Source: Tolypeutes matacus
Lineage: Eukaryota > Chordata > Mammalia > Cingulata > Chlamyphoridae
Reading direction: 5' to 3'
Length of the DNA stretch: 64,000 bases
Assembly: GCA_026826555.1 (NCBI GenBank)
Contig: JAKSZT010054335.1
Coordinates: forward strand, 9,724,533-9,788,532
In this document: positions 13,601 to 27,900 of the stretch, in pieces
Position numbering within the stretch: the first letter of the stretch is position 1
Layout: every line of letters begins with the position of its first letter
Notes under the pieces: generated by a model
What the model saw: the letters and a program-made list of their open reading frames with translations, nothing else
Told to the model about the DNA's origin: nothing
The model's database searches: none
Translations under genes and position numbers: made by a program

Positions 13601-16600
13601 AAAACTAAAAAAGACCTAAATAATTGGAAGAACATCCCATGCTCATGGATTGGAAGACTGAATATCATTAAGATGTCAATTCTACCCAAACTGATATACA
13701 GATTCAATGCAAACCCAACAAAAATTCTACCAGCATTTAAAAAAATAAATGGAAAACACAATTATCAAATTTATTTGGAAGGGTAAGGGGTCCTGAATAG
13801 CCAGAAACATCTTAAAAAGGAAAAGTGAAGGGAAGCAGATACGGCTCAAGTGATTGGGACTCCCGTCTACCATACAGGAGGTCCAGATTTGATTCCTGGG
13901 GCCTCTTGGTGAAAAGCAAGCTGGCCTGCTTGGCAAGCTGGCTGGCGCGGCGAGCTGGCCCGAGCGGAAAGCTGGCCTGAGCGGAGAGCTCGCCCATGCA
14001 GGACTGCTGGCCCGCAAGGAGAGCTGGCGCAACAAGATGACACAACAACAACAACAACAAAAAAAAAAACAGACACAGAAGAGAGCCAATGAGAGAAGCA
14101 GATCAGGGAGCTGAGGTGGCACAAGAGTTTGAGCAGCCTCTCACCACTCCGGAAGGTCCCAGGATCGGTTCCCAGAGCCACCTAAAGAGAAGACAAGCAG
14201 ACAGAGAGAGACACACAGAGAGAAGACCGCAAGCGCAAAACGACAAGGGGTGGGGGAGAAATAAAAAATAAAAAATAGGAAAGCAAAGTTGGAGGACTCT
14301 CACTTCTGGATTTTAAATCATATTACCTAGGGAAGCGGCTGTGGCTCAATCAGTAGGGCTCCCGTTTACCATATGGGAGGCCCCGGGTTCGGTTCCCGGG
14401 GCCTCCTGGTGAGGGCAGGCCCGCCCGCACGGCGTGGTTGGCTGACCCAGCGAGCACAAGCAGCAAGGGGGGGATAAATGAATAAATAAATAAAATCTTT
14501 AAAAAAAAAAAAAAAAAAATCATATTACCTAGCTACAGTGGTAAAAAACAGCATGGTACTGGCATAAAGACAGACACACAGACCAATGGAACTGAACTGA
14601 TGGTTCAGAAACAGACCCTCACAGCTATGGTCAAGTCATTTTAGACTAGCCTGTCAAACCCACCCAGCCGGGACAGAACAGTCCATCCAACAAATGGTGC
14701 TGGGAGAACTGGATATCCATAGCCAACAGAAAGAAAGAGGACCGCTATCTCACACCTTATATAAATATTAACTCAAAATGGATGAAAAACCTAAATACAA
14801 AAGCAAGAATCATAAAGCTTTTACAAGAAAATGTAGGAAAACATCTTCAAGACCTGGTGGCAGGTAACAGATTCTTAAAGAGGGGGACTGAGATGGGCTA
14901 CTGATGTTTAATGTATGTAGAAGTTTTAATTAGCTTTACTGTAAAAGTGTGGAAATCTACAGAGTTGAATGTAACACATTATAGTGAGTAATAGTTGGTT
15001 TATAAATGGTAATGTGGCTGAAAATGGTAGTCTAGTGATGTAAATGCCAATTGACAGAAAGCTAGGGAATCATCTAGGGACTGAATAGCACAGTAAACCC
15101 AGAGGTGGATGAGAATTGTGGTTGATGGTACAGATGCAAGAGTGTCCTTTGTGAGCTAGAGCAGATATATGTCACTATTGCAGGGTGGTGGGAATGTGGA
15201 AAAGCATGGGAAAAATACAACTGTAGTGACTTACGGATTGTGGTTAATAGTAATATAATATTCAAGCACCTATGCCTAAGATGTACTGTGTTGATAATGG
15301 GGGAGTATGGAAAAAGAGTGCCAAATGTGTACTATGAACATGGTAATAGTCTGCTATTATCTCATAATCTGTAACAAATGTTCCACCACGGTGTGGTGTG
15401 TTGATACAGAGGTATTGTTTGGGAATTCTGCACATGTGCAAGATTGTTTTGTAAGTTTACAACTTCTGTCATAAAAATATATTCAACAAATAATAATAGG
15501 GTAGGTTGGGGGGGAAATACACCAAATTTAAGTTAAGGACTATAATTAGTAGTAAGATTTTGATGATATTCTTTCTTAATTTGTAACAAATGTCTCACGA
15601 CAATGCAAGGTGTTGGTGGTGGGTTGATGTATAGGACCCCTGTATGATGCTATGTATGGTTGTTTTATAAGTTCACATCTTTTACCACATACTTATTGTT
15701 TATGTATGTTCATGTACAAATGATATAAAAATAGCAATAATAATAATAATGGGGTGGGTTGGGGAGAAAATACACCAAATATAAGATAGTTTGGTTAGTA
15801 GTATATTTTGAGGATGCTCCTTAATCATTAGTTAAAAATGTTTCACAACAATGCAAGGTATTGGTTGTAGGGTGAGGTATGAGGGCCCTGTATGATATTA
15901 TCTATGTTTGTTTTGTAAGTTCACAACTATTACTATACACTTATTGTTTAAGTATGTTTGAGTGATATATTTCAATAAATTTTTAAAAAAAAGAAAAGAA
16001 ACAAAAATAACACAACATGACACCATTTTTCATCTATGAAATCAGCAAAAGTTTTTCTTTAATGACAATACCTAGTAATGACAAGGGATTAATAAAATAG
16101 ACACTCTCATATACTGCTGATGGAAATATAAATTTGCATAACCTTTCTGGAGCAAAATTTGGCAATATGTATCAAGACTTTAAAAAGTTTATACCATTTA
16201 GCCCAATAATTACAGTTCTAGGAATTTATACTAAGGAAATAATCTTAAATGTACACAATGACTTAAAAACATTTATTAAACCATTACTTTTATTATGGGA
16301 ACAACAGAAATATTCAATATTTTTCTTTTTTCTTTTTTTTTTTTTTTGTATGCCAACTGTTTAAGCTTTACTTAAAGTAAAATTAAGAGTATGAAAGCTA
16401 TTTGACAATATATGAGCACAAATCAAGAAAAAGAAAAGCATATATAAATGTTCTTAATATGAAAACATACACCTCTATTAAATACATAAACAGCACTTAA
16501 AATACAACATATATTTTATACGGATTGATGTTCATCCACAAGACAATTTAATATCATTATTAAAAACCATATATTCCAGAAACAAAAGACATGGTAAAAT

Positions 16601-19600
16601 ATATAAAAGTATTAAGTGAATAAAGTAAAGTATAATTACAAACACTCTCACTCTGAAAGGAAATACACCAAAAGTGTTAAAAAGTATTTACATCTGGGTG
16701 GTGGAATTACAGCGATTTTAATTTTCCTCTCTAAATTTTAAACAATGGATATATATTAACATCATTCAAGAAAAAAAGAGATATTTTTAAGAAAGTAAAA
16801 GCACCTTTCTGTATTTAAGAAGTCCCTTTTATTTAACTTGTACAAAGGAAACAAAGTGAAATAGCCTACCTAGTGGCCTTTAGGACTTTAAAACACCTGC
16901 TGTCAATTATAATCCTTAAGAAGTTTTTTGTTTTGTTTTGTTTTATTTTTTAGGAGGTACCAGGGATTGAACCCAGGACCTTGTACATGGGAAGCAGGCG
17001 CTCAAACAATGAGTCACATCTGCTCCCCAATGAGAGTAGGGTTTTTTTGTCTGTTTTTCTGTTTAGCTCTTAGGAGGTACCAGGGATCAAATCTGGGACC
17101 CTGTATATGTGAAGCAGGTGCTCAACCACTTGAGCTACATCTGCTCCCCAATAAGTATTTTTAAAAGACTTCTCTTGCTCTTAAAATAGAAAAAAAAATC
17201 CCTAAAACTTACCACTCTATATTTCTATAATTTATCAAACTGAAAGTTAATAATTTTTTTAATGAGGTAAAAAAAAAAAAAAAAAAAAAAAAAGTCATTA
17301 GAGAGAAAATCTTCTAAATAGGTTGTTCACTTGTCTGCATTTCCAGTCTCACGCCATGATTTTTAAATCTGCACAATAAAATACACTCCTGAATCTTTTA
17401 TTTTATCTTAGTACTTTAAAGCTAGGAGATAAAATGATAATTTTCAATGAAAAAACACCTTTTAAAAATATAGCAAGCAAAAATGACAAAATTTAGATAA
17501 ACTAGACTACATCAAAATATAAAAATTTGTGCTGTAAATGATACCACTGAGAATAATCCCACAGAATGGGAGAAAATATTTGCAAATCTTGTATCTGATG
17601 TGGGACTTGTCTCCAGAATCCGGAACTTTTACAATGCAATAATAAAAGATAATTAACCCAATTAAAAGATGGGCAACAAACTTAAATTTCCACAGAGATC
17701 TACAAATGGTCAATAAGCATATCAAAAGAGGCTGAACATCAACAGTAATTAGAGAAATGCGAATCTAAACCAAAATGATATACCACTTCATAACCACTAA
17801 GATGGCTGTAATCAGACAATAATGAATATTGGAGAAGATGTGGAGAAATCAGAACCCTCATCCACTGCTGGTGGGATTGCAAAATGGTGCAGCCACTGTG
17901 GAAAGAGTTTGGGTTCCTCAGGAAGTTCAACACAGAGTTACCATCCGACCCAGCAATTGCACTCCTAGGACTCTACCTAAGCAAGAAAACAAAAACCTAT
18001 GTCCACATGCAGCCTTGTTCACAAATGTTCACTCGGCATTATTCTTAGTTGAAAAGCACAGACAAGCCATGTGACCGCTGAGAGGTGCACGGATGAACTG
18101 TGCAGCATCCACAGCATGGTCTATCAGTCGTTAAAATGGAATGAAGTTCTGCCACGTGCTACGGCAACAGGGAAGAGCCCTGAAATTTTATGCTCAAGGC
18201 CACACACTGTATGATTTCATTTATACAGGATGTCCACCTAGGCAAGTCTACAAAAGCAGAGAGGAGCTTAGTGGCTGCCAGCCACTGGGAGTGTGCTCGG
18301 AGGTGGGCGGGGGCAATGAAGAGTACCTGCTAAGGGACATGAGGTTCCTGGTGGGGGCCATGGAAATGATCCAAACTTAAGATTGTGCTGATGGTTTCAC
18401 AGACTCTGTGAACATATGTAAAGCCATCAAACTGTACACTTTAAATGGACGAATGCTACAGAACGTGAATCATATCTCAAGTAATTGCACTTAGTATTAT
18501 GATATAAAATAGCTTAAAAGGGGGTCTAAGCATGCTTGCAGTGTGATATTTTTATTCCTCAGTAATTTTTATTTATGTGTAAGCACAGTCAGAATTATTC
18601 CTATAAAGAATCCTCAAAACTTAAGAACTGTCACAGAAAATTTCAGCAATAACAACTTTAGAGGTTAAAGGAATCATGTGAACATATTCAGTTCGGCTAG
18701 TCAGGCAGAAAGCACTGGGTACAAAGAGCAGGTAAAATATAGCCACAGAACATCATGTCCAGCAAGTGGCCACGAATCTCAAGGCAGAAGGTAAGTGTGC
18801 AACAGCCACGCACTTTGGGACCGAGTGCAAGCAGACACCCCATCTGCTGGTTGACTACAAAGGCTTCTGGATGAGCATGGAAAATAGCTGTATAAAAGAA
18901 CTGTAATACACAAAGGTAAAGTAAATTTCATATAAACTGAGATTTTCAGAGGTTTTCCTTGAAAATATATATAACATTTATATGAAAACATATACAGACA
19001 CACACAGTTACCTAAAATTCTGAAAATTACAAAATATTTGGAACTATATGATGGGCACAAACAACAGTGGGATCTTAAAAGTTAAGTTTTCAACAGATTA
19101 ATTTTGGGAAATGGAATTTCAGGTAAAAGGAATAAAGAACTTGGAAAAAGTATTTGTTGATATATGTAGTTAAATCAGGAAATAAACAGTTTCAACCAAT
19201 TTAAACAGTATGTACCATCAAAATGCAAGCTCTTATATATTAGGAAAAGAAAAAAAACATGATTAGATCAGAGTTTAAATTTAAAAAAAAAAAAAAAAAA
19301 AAAAATCAATACCATCCCCAAACCAATTTTAAAAAGTTGGAACCAAGGGTTATTTTTAATTTTTTCTTTATACTGTTTCCTTCACTGTATGATCACTGTA
19401 AGCACAGAAAAGGAGCTAACCATACTCTGCCTTAATCACCACCGAAGTAAAACTTTGATGACCTCTCCTAGCCATTCCCCTGCATGTCACTGACAACATC
19501 CTCTTTTGCAAAGTCAAACAACAGGAGAGGAACTAAGAGGAAAGGGGAGTCTCCCCTCCCTTCTTTTGTTAGGCATGGAAAGAAGTTCCACCACATAAGC

Positions 19601-22600
19601 TTCTGCAATATATTTTTACAAATATATTTGTGTGAAATAAATGGTTTTATACTTTTATATATCAACTTCAAAACCTTCAAAAGCAGTTTACAAGTAACAC
19701 AATTATAATTAAAATTATTTTAAAAAGCATAAAATAGTAAGAAATAAAGGGGAAAGGAGGAGAAAGTAAATAATACAACTGAGAAAAGCTATTGAAATTA
19801 AGCATAAAATACCACTAAAGCTTCCTAGCCAACAAGCAAATATAGAAAAGTTTTCTTTGTCTATTAGGGGGTGGGAACGGAGACCTAACATTCATTGACC
19901 AATGCCAGGCAATGTGCTTCACACCTTATGTAAATCACACAATCATCACAATAACCCTGTAACAAAGATACCGTTCCCATTTTTCAGATGTGAAAATTGA
20001 GGTTAAAGGAGGTTAACAAATAACTTGTCTAAAATTAAAGATCTAGTACATTCTTGACCATGATTTAGATTAGAATTCAGGTTTTTCTGTCGCCAAAGCC
20101 TGTTTTCTTTCCACTTTAACACACTGCATATCAAAAAGAAACATAAACATTTGTCAGAGACCACTTTTCTGAGTCCACAGAGAAATATGGCTGGTGTAAG
20201 AGAAAATAAAATAAATAATGAATAGTGATTTCAATAACATTTTTTAAAAAAAGGAAGTATGTACATGTAGATATAACCTTTCCTAAAACTATAATCAATG
20301 AAAGCCATTTCTATATATGGCTACTTCTGACTAGCAAAAAATATTAAGGGAAACGTTACTGCAGTTCTGTAAAGACAATTCTACATGGAGCTTTACTGTA
20401 GAAGGACTGATCTCCTTCTAACCAGATGGAAAAACATTTGTATCATTTATAAATTTGTCTGAATAAGAATATCATGTTATCCAAGTTAGTTCACAGTATT
20501 TCTATTCCTTAAGCTAACTGCTTACTTAACAAACCTTGCGGTTAAAAATAAAAGGTAATATTTAAAAATGGAAAAACAACTCTGCCAGCGCCCTGGAATC
20601 TTTTAGTCATTCCTGCTATGTAAGTTTCCTAAAACACATTCACACAAATGTTCCCTGGACAAATTGTATCTATAGCTTCTAGGATACTAGAAGTCACAAA
20701 CCTTCCCTTGCCCAAAGCATTCCCAGGCCCCTCAAACGGCCTGCGCAGCGTGGAGGGCCACGGGCAGGGGCGCCGTGCAGCAGCTGTGAGAGCGTTCTGC
20801 TGCCACCCCACGAGGACGCTCGCTGGAGCCCCGTGGAAGTGGAGGGCGCCTCTACAAAGCCAGCAGTTCCGCCTCTATTCTATGGCCCTTCTCCTCATGT
20901 CCATTCACTCAAAAACTGCTTATCGAAGCTGCAACATGTCAGGCACTGTTACTACTCTCAGGAGCCCTTGGATAAGTCGGAAAAGAAAGACAACAAACAC
21001 AACAATTAATTACAAGAACATAAGCTCACCACAGCAAAGATGGCAACAGGACTCTAGCTCAGACCAGGAAAGTTCAAATACACTGTACCGAGGATTACTG
21101 ATCTGTGATCCCCTTGGTTTTCAGTCAAGCCGGTGCTTGTTTCTGTTCTGGCTCCCTATCTTGGAATTTATTTTCTAGGAAACTTCTCTTTGAAGAGTTG
21201 CTGTGGTATAAAAACCTCCTGCGGTTACCCTGAAAGCACATGCCTCTTCCTGCCCTCCACAGAGCGCTGCTGCACAGCCGGCAGTAGCTCTTCTCACCAC
21301 TGTCCAGCCACCCACCCCGGCCAGCAGCTGTTCTTAAACTTATTTTTTTAAACACGTTCTCCAAGCCCATCCCTTATTTCCTCACAATAATCTCTCTTCC
21401 TGTTTCTATAAGAAAATTGCAAGTGTTGGGCACAACTGTCCTCAGTGCCCTCTTGTCCACTCCTAGCCTCGGCTAATTCTGCGCCCATGACCAAGCACAC
21501 CCTCCTCCTCCCCTAGGCCGCGCCTTCCACCTCTCCAAGGCATCCCGTCCCGTCCCATGCTCTGCTCTCCTCTAAGCCCCTCCCCACTGGCTCCGTTCCT
21601 TGACCCTACAACAGGGTCCAGTCCTCCCAAGCCCACCTTCCTCTCAGCACCACCCGCCCCCTCTCCACCCTTCTGAATGTGCCACGCCCTCTACGACAAA
21701 GCCTTGGCCCTTCTACCCGAGAGAGCGGGTTAACTGCAATCTTAGGAATGCAGGCTGTAACTTCCCTCTTTCTCTCCTACTGCTTAAAGCACTCAAGGCT
21801 GCAGAGTAGCTCTCCTTGTCAGGTGCAAGCAATATGCTCTGCACCCTGTAACTGCACGAGGAAAGACCAGACCCCTCCCCCCCAATGCCGCTACATGTTT
21901 GCATTTGAGTCATTCTCGAGTCCAAATCTGAATTAGTCCTAGAAAAAGTCTGTCTTTTGGCAAAAGACAAAAAAATAGGAATAAATTTGAATTCATCCAT
22001 TCAAGAAAACTGTAAAGGAAGACAAATTTAAGTAAAAAATGAACAATATCTCTTGAAAAACGTCCTAAACATAGACACAAAATATTGCTTCTTCCTTCCA
22101 TTATCTCAGTATATCAATTTTATATTATGCGATCTATCAATCATGTATCTAAATGATCCCCTAATGCAAATGCATCAGAAAAAACCGATGGTGGGCTGAA
22201 TTTAGGCAGTGGGCCATTGTCCGATGACCCATGGTGTAAGTACAAAGCAAGCTACTTTGTGATAACCACCGTGGTCGTACCTCCACACTGCTGATGAACA
22301 CCTAGAACACGCAGCTACTAAGAGGAAGAAAGGTACACCACTCCTAGGGAATGCTCTCCCCTCTCTACAACTACTCAAGACATGAGAGATGCATTGGAAG
22401 TGCCCCTTAGCATAATCACATCCAACACAACAGACTGCACTGCTCCAAACTGCACGCATCTCCACGTACTCATTCAGTCATTCAACAAACATTTAGTATA
22501 CCTGTCTATGTAAACTACAAGAATTTATAGTTAACCTCCTAATTATACCACAGGGGACTGATAATGGGTATATAAAGAGACAATGGATTTGAGGAAAAAA

Positions 22601-24890
22601 CAAAACTACTAAAAATCTGGAAAAATCTACATGTTAGAAAGTAATTACTTTCAAATTCCTTAACAAACAATAACACATCATCACCTCTATTCCAAAGAAG
22701 GAATAGTGCCGCTAAACTATTGCTCTTATGTTTCCCTTACACTTTGGATAGCAGCACAGAATCTTGTATGCTGTATCATTTTGAACGATGTTTTTTATTA
22801 TTTTGTTTTAACTTTTATTGGGAGTTATCGATAATTTTCTGTCAAATCAATCCCCAAAAGGAGATTATAGGTTAAAAAAAACAAACAAACAAAAAAAACA
22901 ACTTACCTTTCACCTTGAAGCTTAGTGGTTTTTACTATCAAATCCTGAGTCTGTTCCTTTGCTGCCTAAAATTATAAATATAATATAACATCAGCACATT
23001 CCAATTTTATTACATTTCAGAAAACTAATACTGCCACTTACTAGAGGCCAGACTTACAACAAATAAGTTCACAGTCCAGAACTCAAAAGTTAAAAAAAGG
23101 CCAACTAACGAAATAGCAGGTACTGCCTTTAATGAATGGCAAGTGTACAATCTGCAATTCTTCCGTAAGGCTGAGGCTTACAAAGATGATACCAAGATGC
23201 TGACTGAGGAACGTCTCAGAGACAGAAGCACTGGAGGAAGAAAGTCACTTCAGATATGGACATGCCAAGGAGAGCATCCACTGAAGCCCCGTGTGCGCCC
23301 AAAGCTCAGCTGAGGTGTCTGAGGTGGAACACTCAAACCACCCCCCTTCCAAGGACACGACCCTGTCAGCAGCCCGAGGAGGACAGCTACCCCGACCAAG
23401 TTCCATGCTAAGCAACCTGTCTTCCCCCAGCCAGAGCTGGGTTAGCAGTGAGCACCTGATGAAGAGGCATTCTACCCAAGACAAGCCAGGTACGCATGGT
23501 GTGGACTGAAACAAGACAAGTGCAGCCAACCCTCTCGAGAACCTGAGCCAGGGAACCACGGAAGCCAGGCAGTCAGTAACGAGAGACGCCAGGGCAGCCG
23601 CCGCGCAGCAGAGGACACAGGCCCACAACTCAGGGGGCCAGTAAGTGAGCCAGAATGGAGTACAAGTTAGAGGCAGTCGTACGTGAAGCACGCAAAGCAC
23701 GCGACGTGGAGGGTAAGTCAGGCTGCTAAAGAGAAAACAGCAGAACACCCACTTGAATCTGTGGAGTGATTTAACACTGAAACTCTAGAGGAGAGAGCCG
23801 AGATTTTGCTGCTAAGGTTTCTAGAGCTGCCTGCAATCTAGAAAGACCCTGCAGTCTGGATTCCGCCCACACACCCCTGTCAGTAACAGGGTCCCACCAC
23901 CGCACTCAGAGAAGCTATTCTGCATCTGTGTTCCTTAGAGCCAAATTCCCTTGCAAATAATAGACATACTTAAGAAGAGCCCTGAATCTGGCAACTGACA
24001 ACACTAACTTTAAGGAACAGAACTGAATACGGTGGGTCCTGAGGTGTCCTTGTAGAATAGTCTTTAAATCCAGCCACATCTTCAAATACTTGTCTTTCCT
24101 AACATCATTCTATTTTAAAGATCCACTTCCACCCTTATTCTTGCCTTGTACAATTTTCTCAAATACAGTTTTTTCTCAATTCTAAAAAATGTTTACATTT
24201 TAATACCTCTGCAAAAAAGAATGTTTCACAAAATTAATATCAAAACACGCTTACTAGCTTCTCTTTAGTCCCACATAGTCATTATCAAAGTGAAGGTGTA
24301 TCTCACAATCACTATCACCTATGAATCAAAAGTATATAATATTCAAGGGTAATGTTATGCAATAAGAATTTTTCAACCACTTTTTGTACATTTCTTGACG
24401 TCATTTATAAATTATGGTAATAATTCCAAAATAATGTTTAATAATAATAATAAAGATTACTATCTAAGACAGCTTTCAGTTAATTTATCTTATGTATCAA
24501 GGATGGTTATTTCTCATTATTATAATAAACATATGCTTTTAAATTAATTTATCCAAGCAAAACCACAGCCAAAGGGATAAACCACAGCAAATATAAAACT
24601 GATTAAATGGCTGAATGCATCTTGTAATAATAATTCTTAAAATATCTCATATCCAAAGCACTACAGGAATTATTAACTAATTAATCCTTATAACAACTTG
24701 TAATGAAAAGGATGGGAGAAGTCTCCAAGGAATACTTTTCTTTATGAATGAATATAGTGAAAACATTATTCTAGAGTTGCTTGTATGAGTGAGTACTTTT
24801 AAAGTTCCAATAATGCTATATCTAAATAAAATTGAAAGAGATGAATGGAATTTTCAAAACTACAGATCTACTACCTACTGATCTAAGAAA

Positions 24891-24936
<46 letters not shown>

Positions 24937-27900
24937 CAAAAATGCAAGTAGGCAATAGGCACCATGAAATATCTTTATTCAATTAAACAGTTATGAAGAG
25001 GAGCGGAGGTGGCTCAAGTGCTGGGCGCCTCCCTCCCATATGGGAGTCCCCACAGTCGGTTCCCAGTGCCTCCTAGAAAGACGACGAACAGGGAACAGAC
25101 AGTGAGCACAAACAATGGGGGGGAGGGCATAAATAAACTAAATCTTAAGTACAAGTGATGAAAATGTTCTCCATTTGATTGTGATGGTTGTTTCATAGAT
25201 GCATAGAACTGTTGATATGAAAACAAGAGTAAGAGAGAGAGCGAGAGAGAGAGAAAGAGAAAAAAAGGGAGGGAGGAAGAAAGTCGGGTGGCCCATGCCA
25301 CTGAAGGAAGAAAAAATATAGGACAGGGGATGGGCAAGGCACAAAGAAAATATGAAGGACTGAATAAAAGAAGTCACTTTGGATTAGCACTCCAATGTTA
25401 TAAATATTAGTCACTTTGGTTTGTTTTAAATACTTAAGAACTGTTTTGAAAATAGCAGGAAGAATAAAAATACTTCAATCTTTTTAAACTTAAAAATAGC
25501 TATGAGGACCATCAAAGGATACTAGTGAAAAGACAACCTACAGAATGGAAGAAAATATTTGGAAACCATGTATCTGATAGGGTTTAATATCCAGAATATA
25601 TAAAGAACTCCTATAACTCAATTACAAAGACAACCCAATTAAAAAAATGCGGAAATAACTCAAAATAGATATTTCTCCAAAAAAGATATACAAATGGCCA
25701 ATAAGCACATGAAAAGATGCTCAGTATCATTAATCATTGGAATAAAAAAATTAAAACCACAATGAGATACCATTTCATACCCTCCCTCTAGGATGACTGT
25801 TAAAGAAATAAAAAAATAAAGAGAAAATAACAAGTGTCGGAGAGGATGTGGAGAAATTCGAACTCTTGTGCATTGTTGGTGGGAATGTAAAATGGCGCAG
25901 CTGCTGTGGAAAACAGTTTGGCGGTTCCTCAAAAAGCAAATTAAAGAATTATCATACGCCCCAGCAATTCCACTCCTCGGTATATACTCAGAAGAACTGA
26001 GAGCAGGGAGACACAATGTCCACAGCAGCACTACTCACAACAGCTAAAAGGTGAAATCAACCCAAATGTCTACCGAGAGGTGAAGGGGTAAAGTAAACAT
26101 GAGGTACACGCACAAGGCAGGGTCACTCAGCCCTGAGAAAGCATGCCGTCACGGGGCACGCCGAAGCACGGAGGGCCTCGAAGCACGACGCTCAGGGGCT
26201 GGGGGAAGGAGGAAGAGCTGCTGCTCAATGGACACAACCGGCCTGTTCAGCGATAAAAAGCTTTGGTGATGGATGGTGGTGATGGCAGCACGGCGGTGTG
26301 AATGTGACTGATGCCCCTGAAGCGCACACTTAGAAAGGGTTCAAATGGCAAATTAAGGCATATGCCACCACAACAAAACACAAATTAAAAAAATAGCTAC
26401 GAGAAAAACAACAGTGTAACTACGAGTAAGAATTAGAAAATAATGAGGTGCTACCACTAAAAGCAGAGGAAAGGGAGTAATCCAATATAATAAAAACAAC
26501 ACTAATATTACAAAATAAATACAAGAGCACAATATAGAAAGCCTTATAGAGTAATGCGAGAAAAGGCATCAGGTCATGGAAGAGGAAATTAAATAGATTA
26601 TCAATCATTAAGCAGCAAAATCAGTATGTACAAACATGCTAAATGGCAATAAATAATTAGGGAAGATTATATGACTACTTAAGTATTATAAAATCGGAAA
26701 ATTAACAAAGATCTAAGATATCATGAAGACATTACTAAGAACACAAAAATGTAACAAGACTGGGAAAGCTCGAAGTCCAGAGAAACAGGAATGACGGTGC
26801 TGATGGCTCACAGGTGCCAAGGGACAGAGGAACACACACGGACTAACAGCGATTCTCCCGAGAATAACTGCAGCCACTGGCAGTGCAGGGGATCTTGGAG
26901 GTGTAAGTTTGGAATACAATTGTGAAGGCAGTAGAATGACCCTTCAAGTATTCCAGAATTACCAAAAATGCGAATAATTTTGTAGCTAAATGAGAGGCTT
27001 AGGGCTGATTTAATCGACAGACCTAAATTTATACCTATTTTCCTGGGACCATTTTAGGTGGACAATGAATCAGAATTAAACTGGGTCTTTCTCAGGCACA
27101 GCTTCAGTGTGGCCTTGTTCCTAAGGCTTTCTTCTCAGGACTGCGCTCCTGCTGGGATGGTATGGGACAGAAAGGCTTATCAAAACATCACACAATTAGG
27201 CTCTGTCCTGGTTAGACCCAAATACAAAAGCTTCTGAAGTTAAATGAGCAATACCAGTGGACCATCACCCAAAGGAAACAAAGACATTTATAGTTGTTGT
27301 TTTTTTTTTTTAAAAAAAAAAGCATAATACTTATGTTCAAACTTGCTATAGGGCACGAAATGCAGACCTACCTAACAGCTTTTGAGAGCTTACTCGTGCG
27401 CACTAAGTTAAAATCTCGCCACTATAAAGTACCTGTAGGCGACTTGTCATATCTTGACAACAGTTGCTCATTGCCTGAATATCATCATTTAGGCTTTCAA
27501 GTTCCTGAAAAGGAGAAAAATAACATTAACCATTATACAAATTGTTAAGGAAATTTCTCTTCTCCTGGACACAAGTTTTCATTTTAGTCCAATGATTTTT
27601 TTTTTTTTTGCCATACCTTGACAATAGAGTTCATATTTAAGATCTGAAGTGACTAAAAAGAATGATAATATCTAGTGTTAAAAAGGATGTGAAAAAAACT
27701 AGCACATTCTTTTCAGAAGGGGGCATAGGAAAATGGCAAATGCATTAAATATAGAAATACCTCTTTATTCAGGAATTCCAATACTAAGAATTTATCTTGA
27801 GGAATTAATCAGATAGGTATGTGACAATATACATGAAGATGATCAATACAAAATTGCCTAAATCATTGAAAAATGTGAAATATTTCCAACCAATGGAAAT

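Larger units (their letters stand above)
11148..15990 (+). mobile_element. LINE-1 with 5'UTR, broken ORFs and a mostly deleted RT region
   Basis: Starts with an L1 5'UTR-like segment including AAGATGGCGGCAGAG (11161-11175) and ends with a 3'UTR and A-rich tail near 15990. Order: 5'UTR (11148-12150), ORF1 (from 12152/12202), spacer, endonuclease start of ORF2 (about 13194-13467), then an abrupt jump to the region after the reverse transcriptase (from ~13500, [19 protein letters not shown]), interrupted by SINEs at 13831-14276 and 14331-14516, resuming to ~14875, then a second jump into the 3'UTR. Most of the RT domain is missing, so this copy cannot retrotranspose. The 3'UTR contains three related ~230-bp blocks. 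Confidence 0.88.
8847..22906 (-). other. COG6: COG6 intron 4
   Basis: 14 kb, the largest intron in the window. From low to high coordinates: unique AT-rich DNA (8847-11140), the large L1 with two SINEs (11148-15990), old L1 pieces (16040-16790), a dimeric antisense SINE (16921-17152), another L1 3' end (17487-18486), a MIR (19886-20130), and a GC-richer stretch (20640-21900) with no recognised content. Confidence 0.85.
22966..27432 (-). other. COG6: COG6 intron 3
   Basis: 4.5 kb. Holds the AT microsatellite (24893-24936), a DAS-type SINE (24997-25147), a GA-rich tract (25229-25280) and an L1 3' end (25495-26400). The part at 23100-23900 is GC-richer with no recognised content. Confidence 0.85.

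Noticed and set aside
14331..14516. tRNA gene
   Set aside because: The tRNA-like head lacks a full cloverleaf and is followed by SINE body, A tail and target duplication.
21440..21870. GC-richer stretch in intron 4 as a possible extra exon or CpG island
   Set aside because: Few CpGs, no COG6-like frame flanked by splice sites, and no recognised protein.
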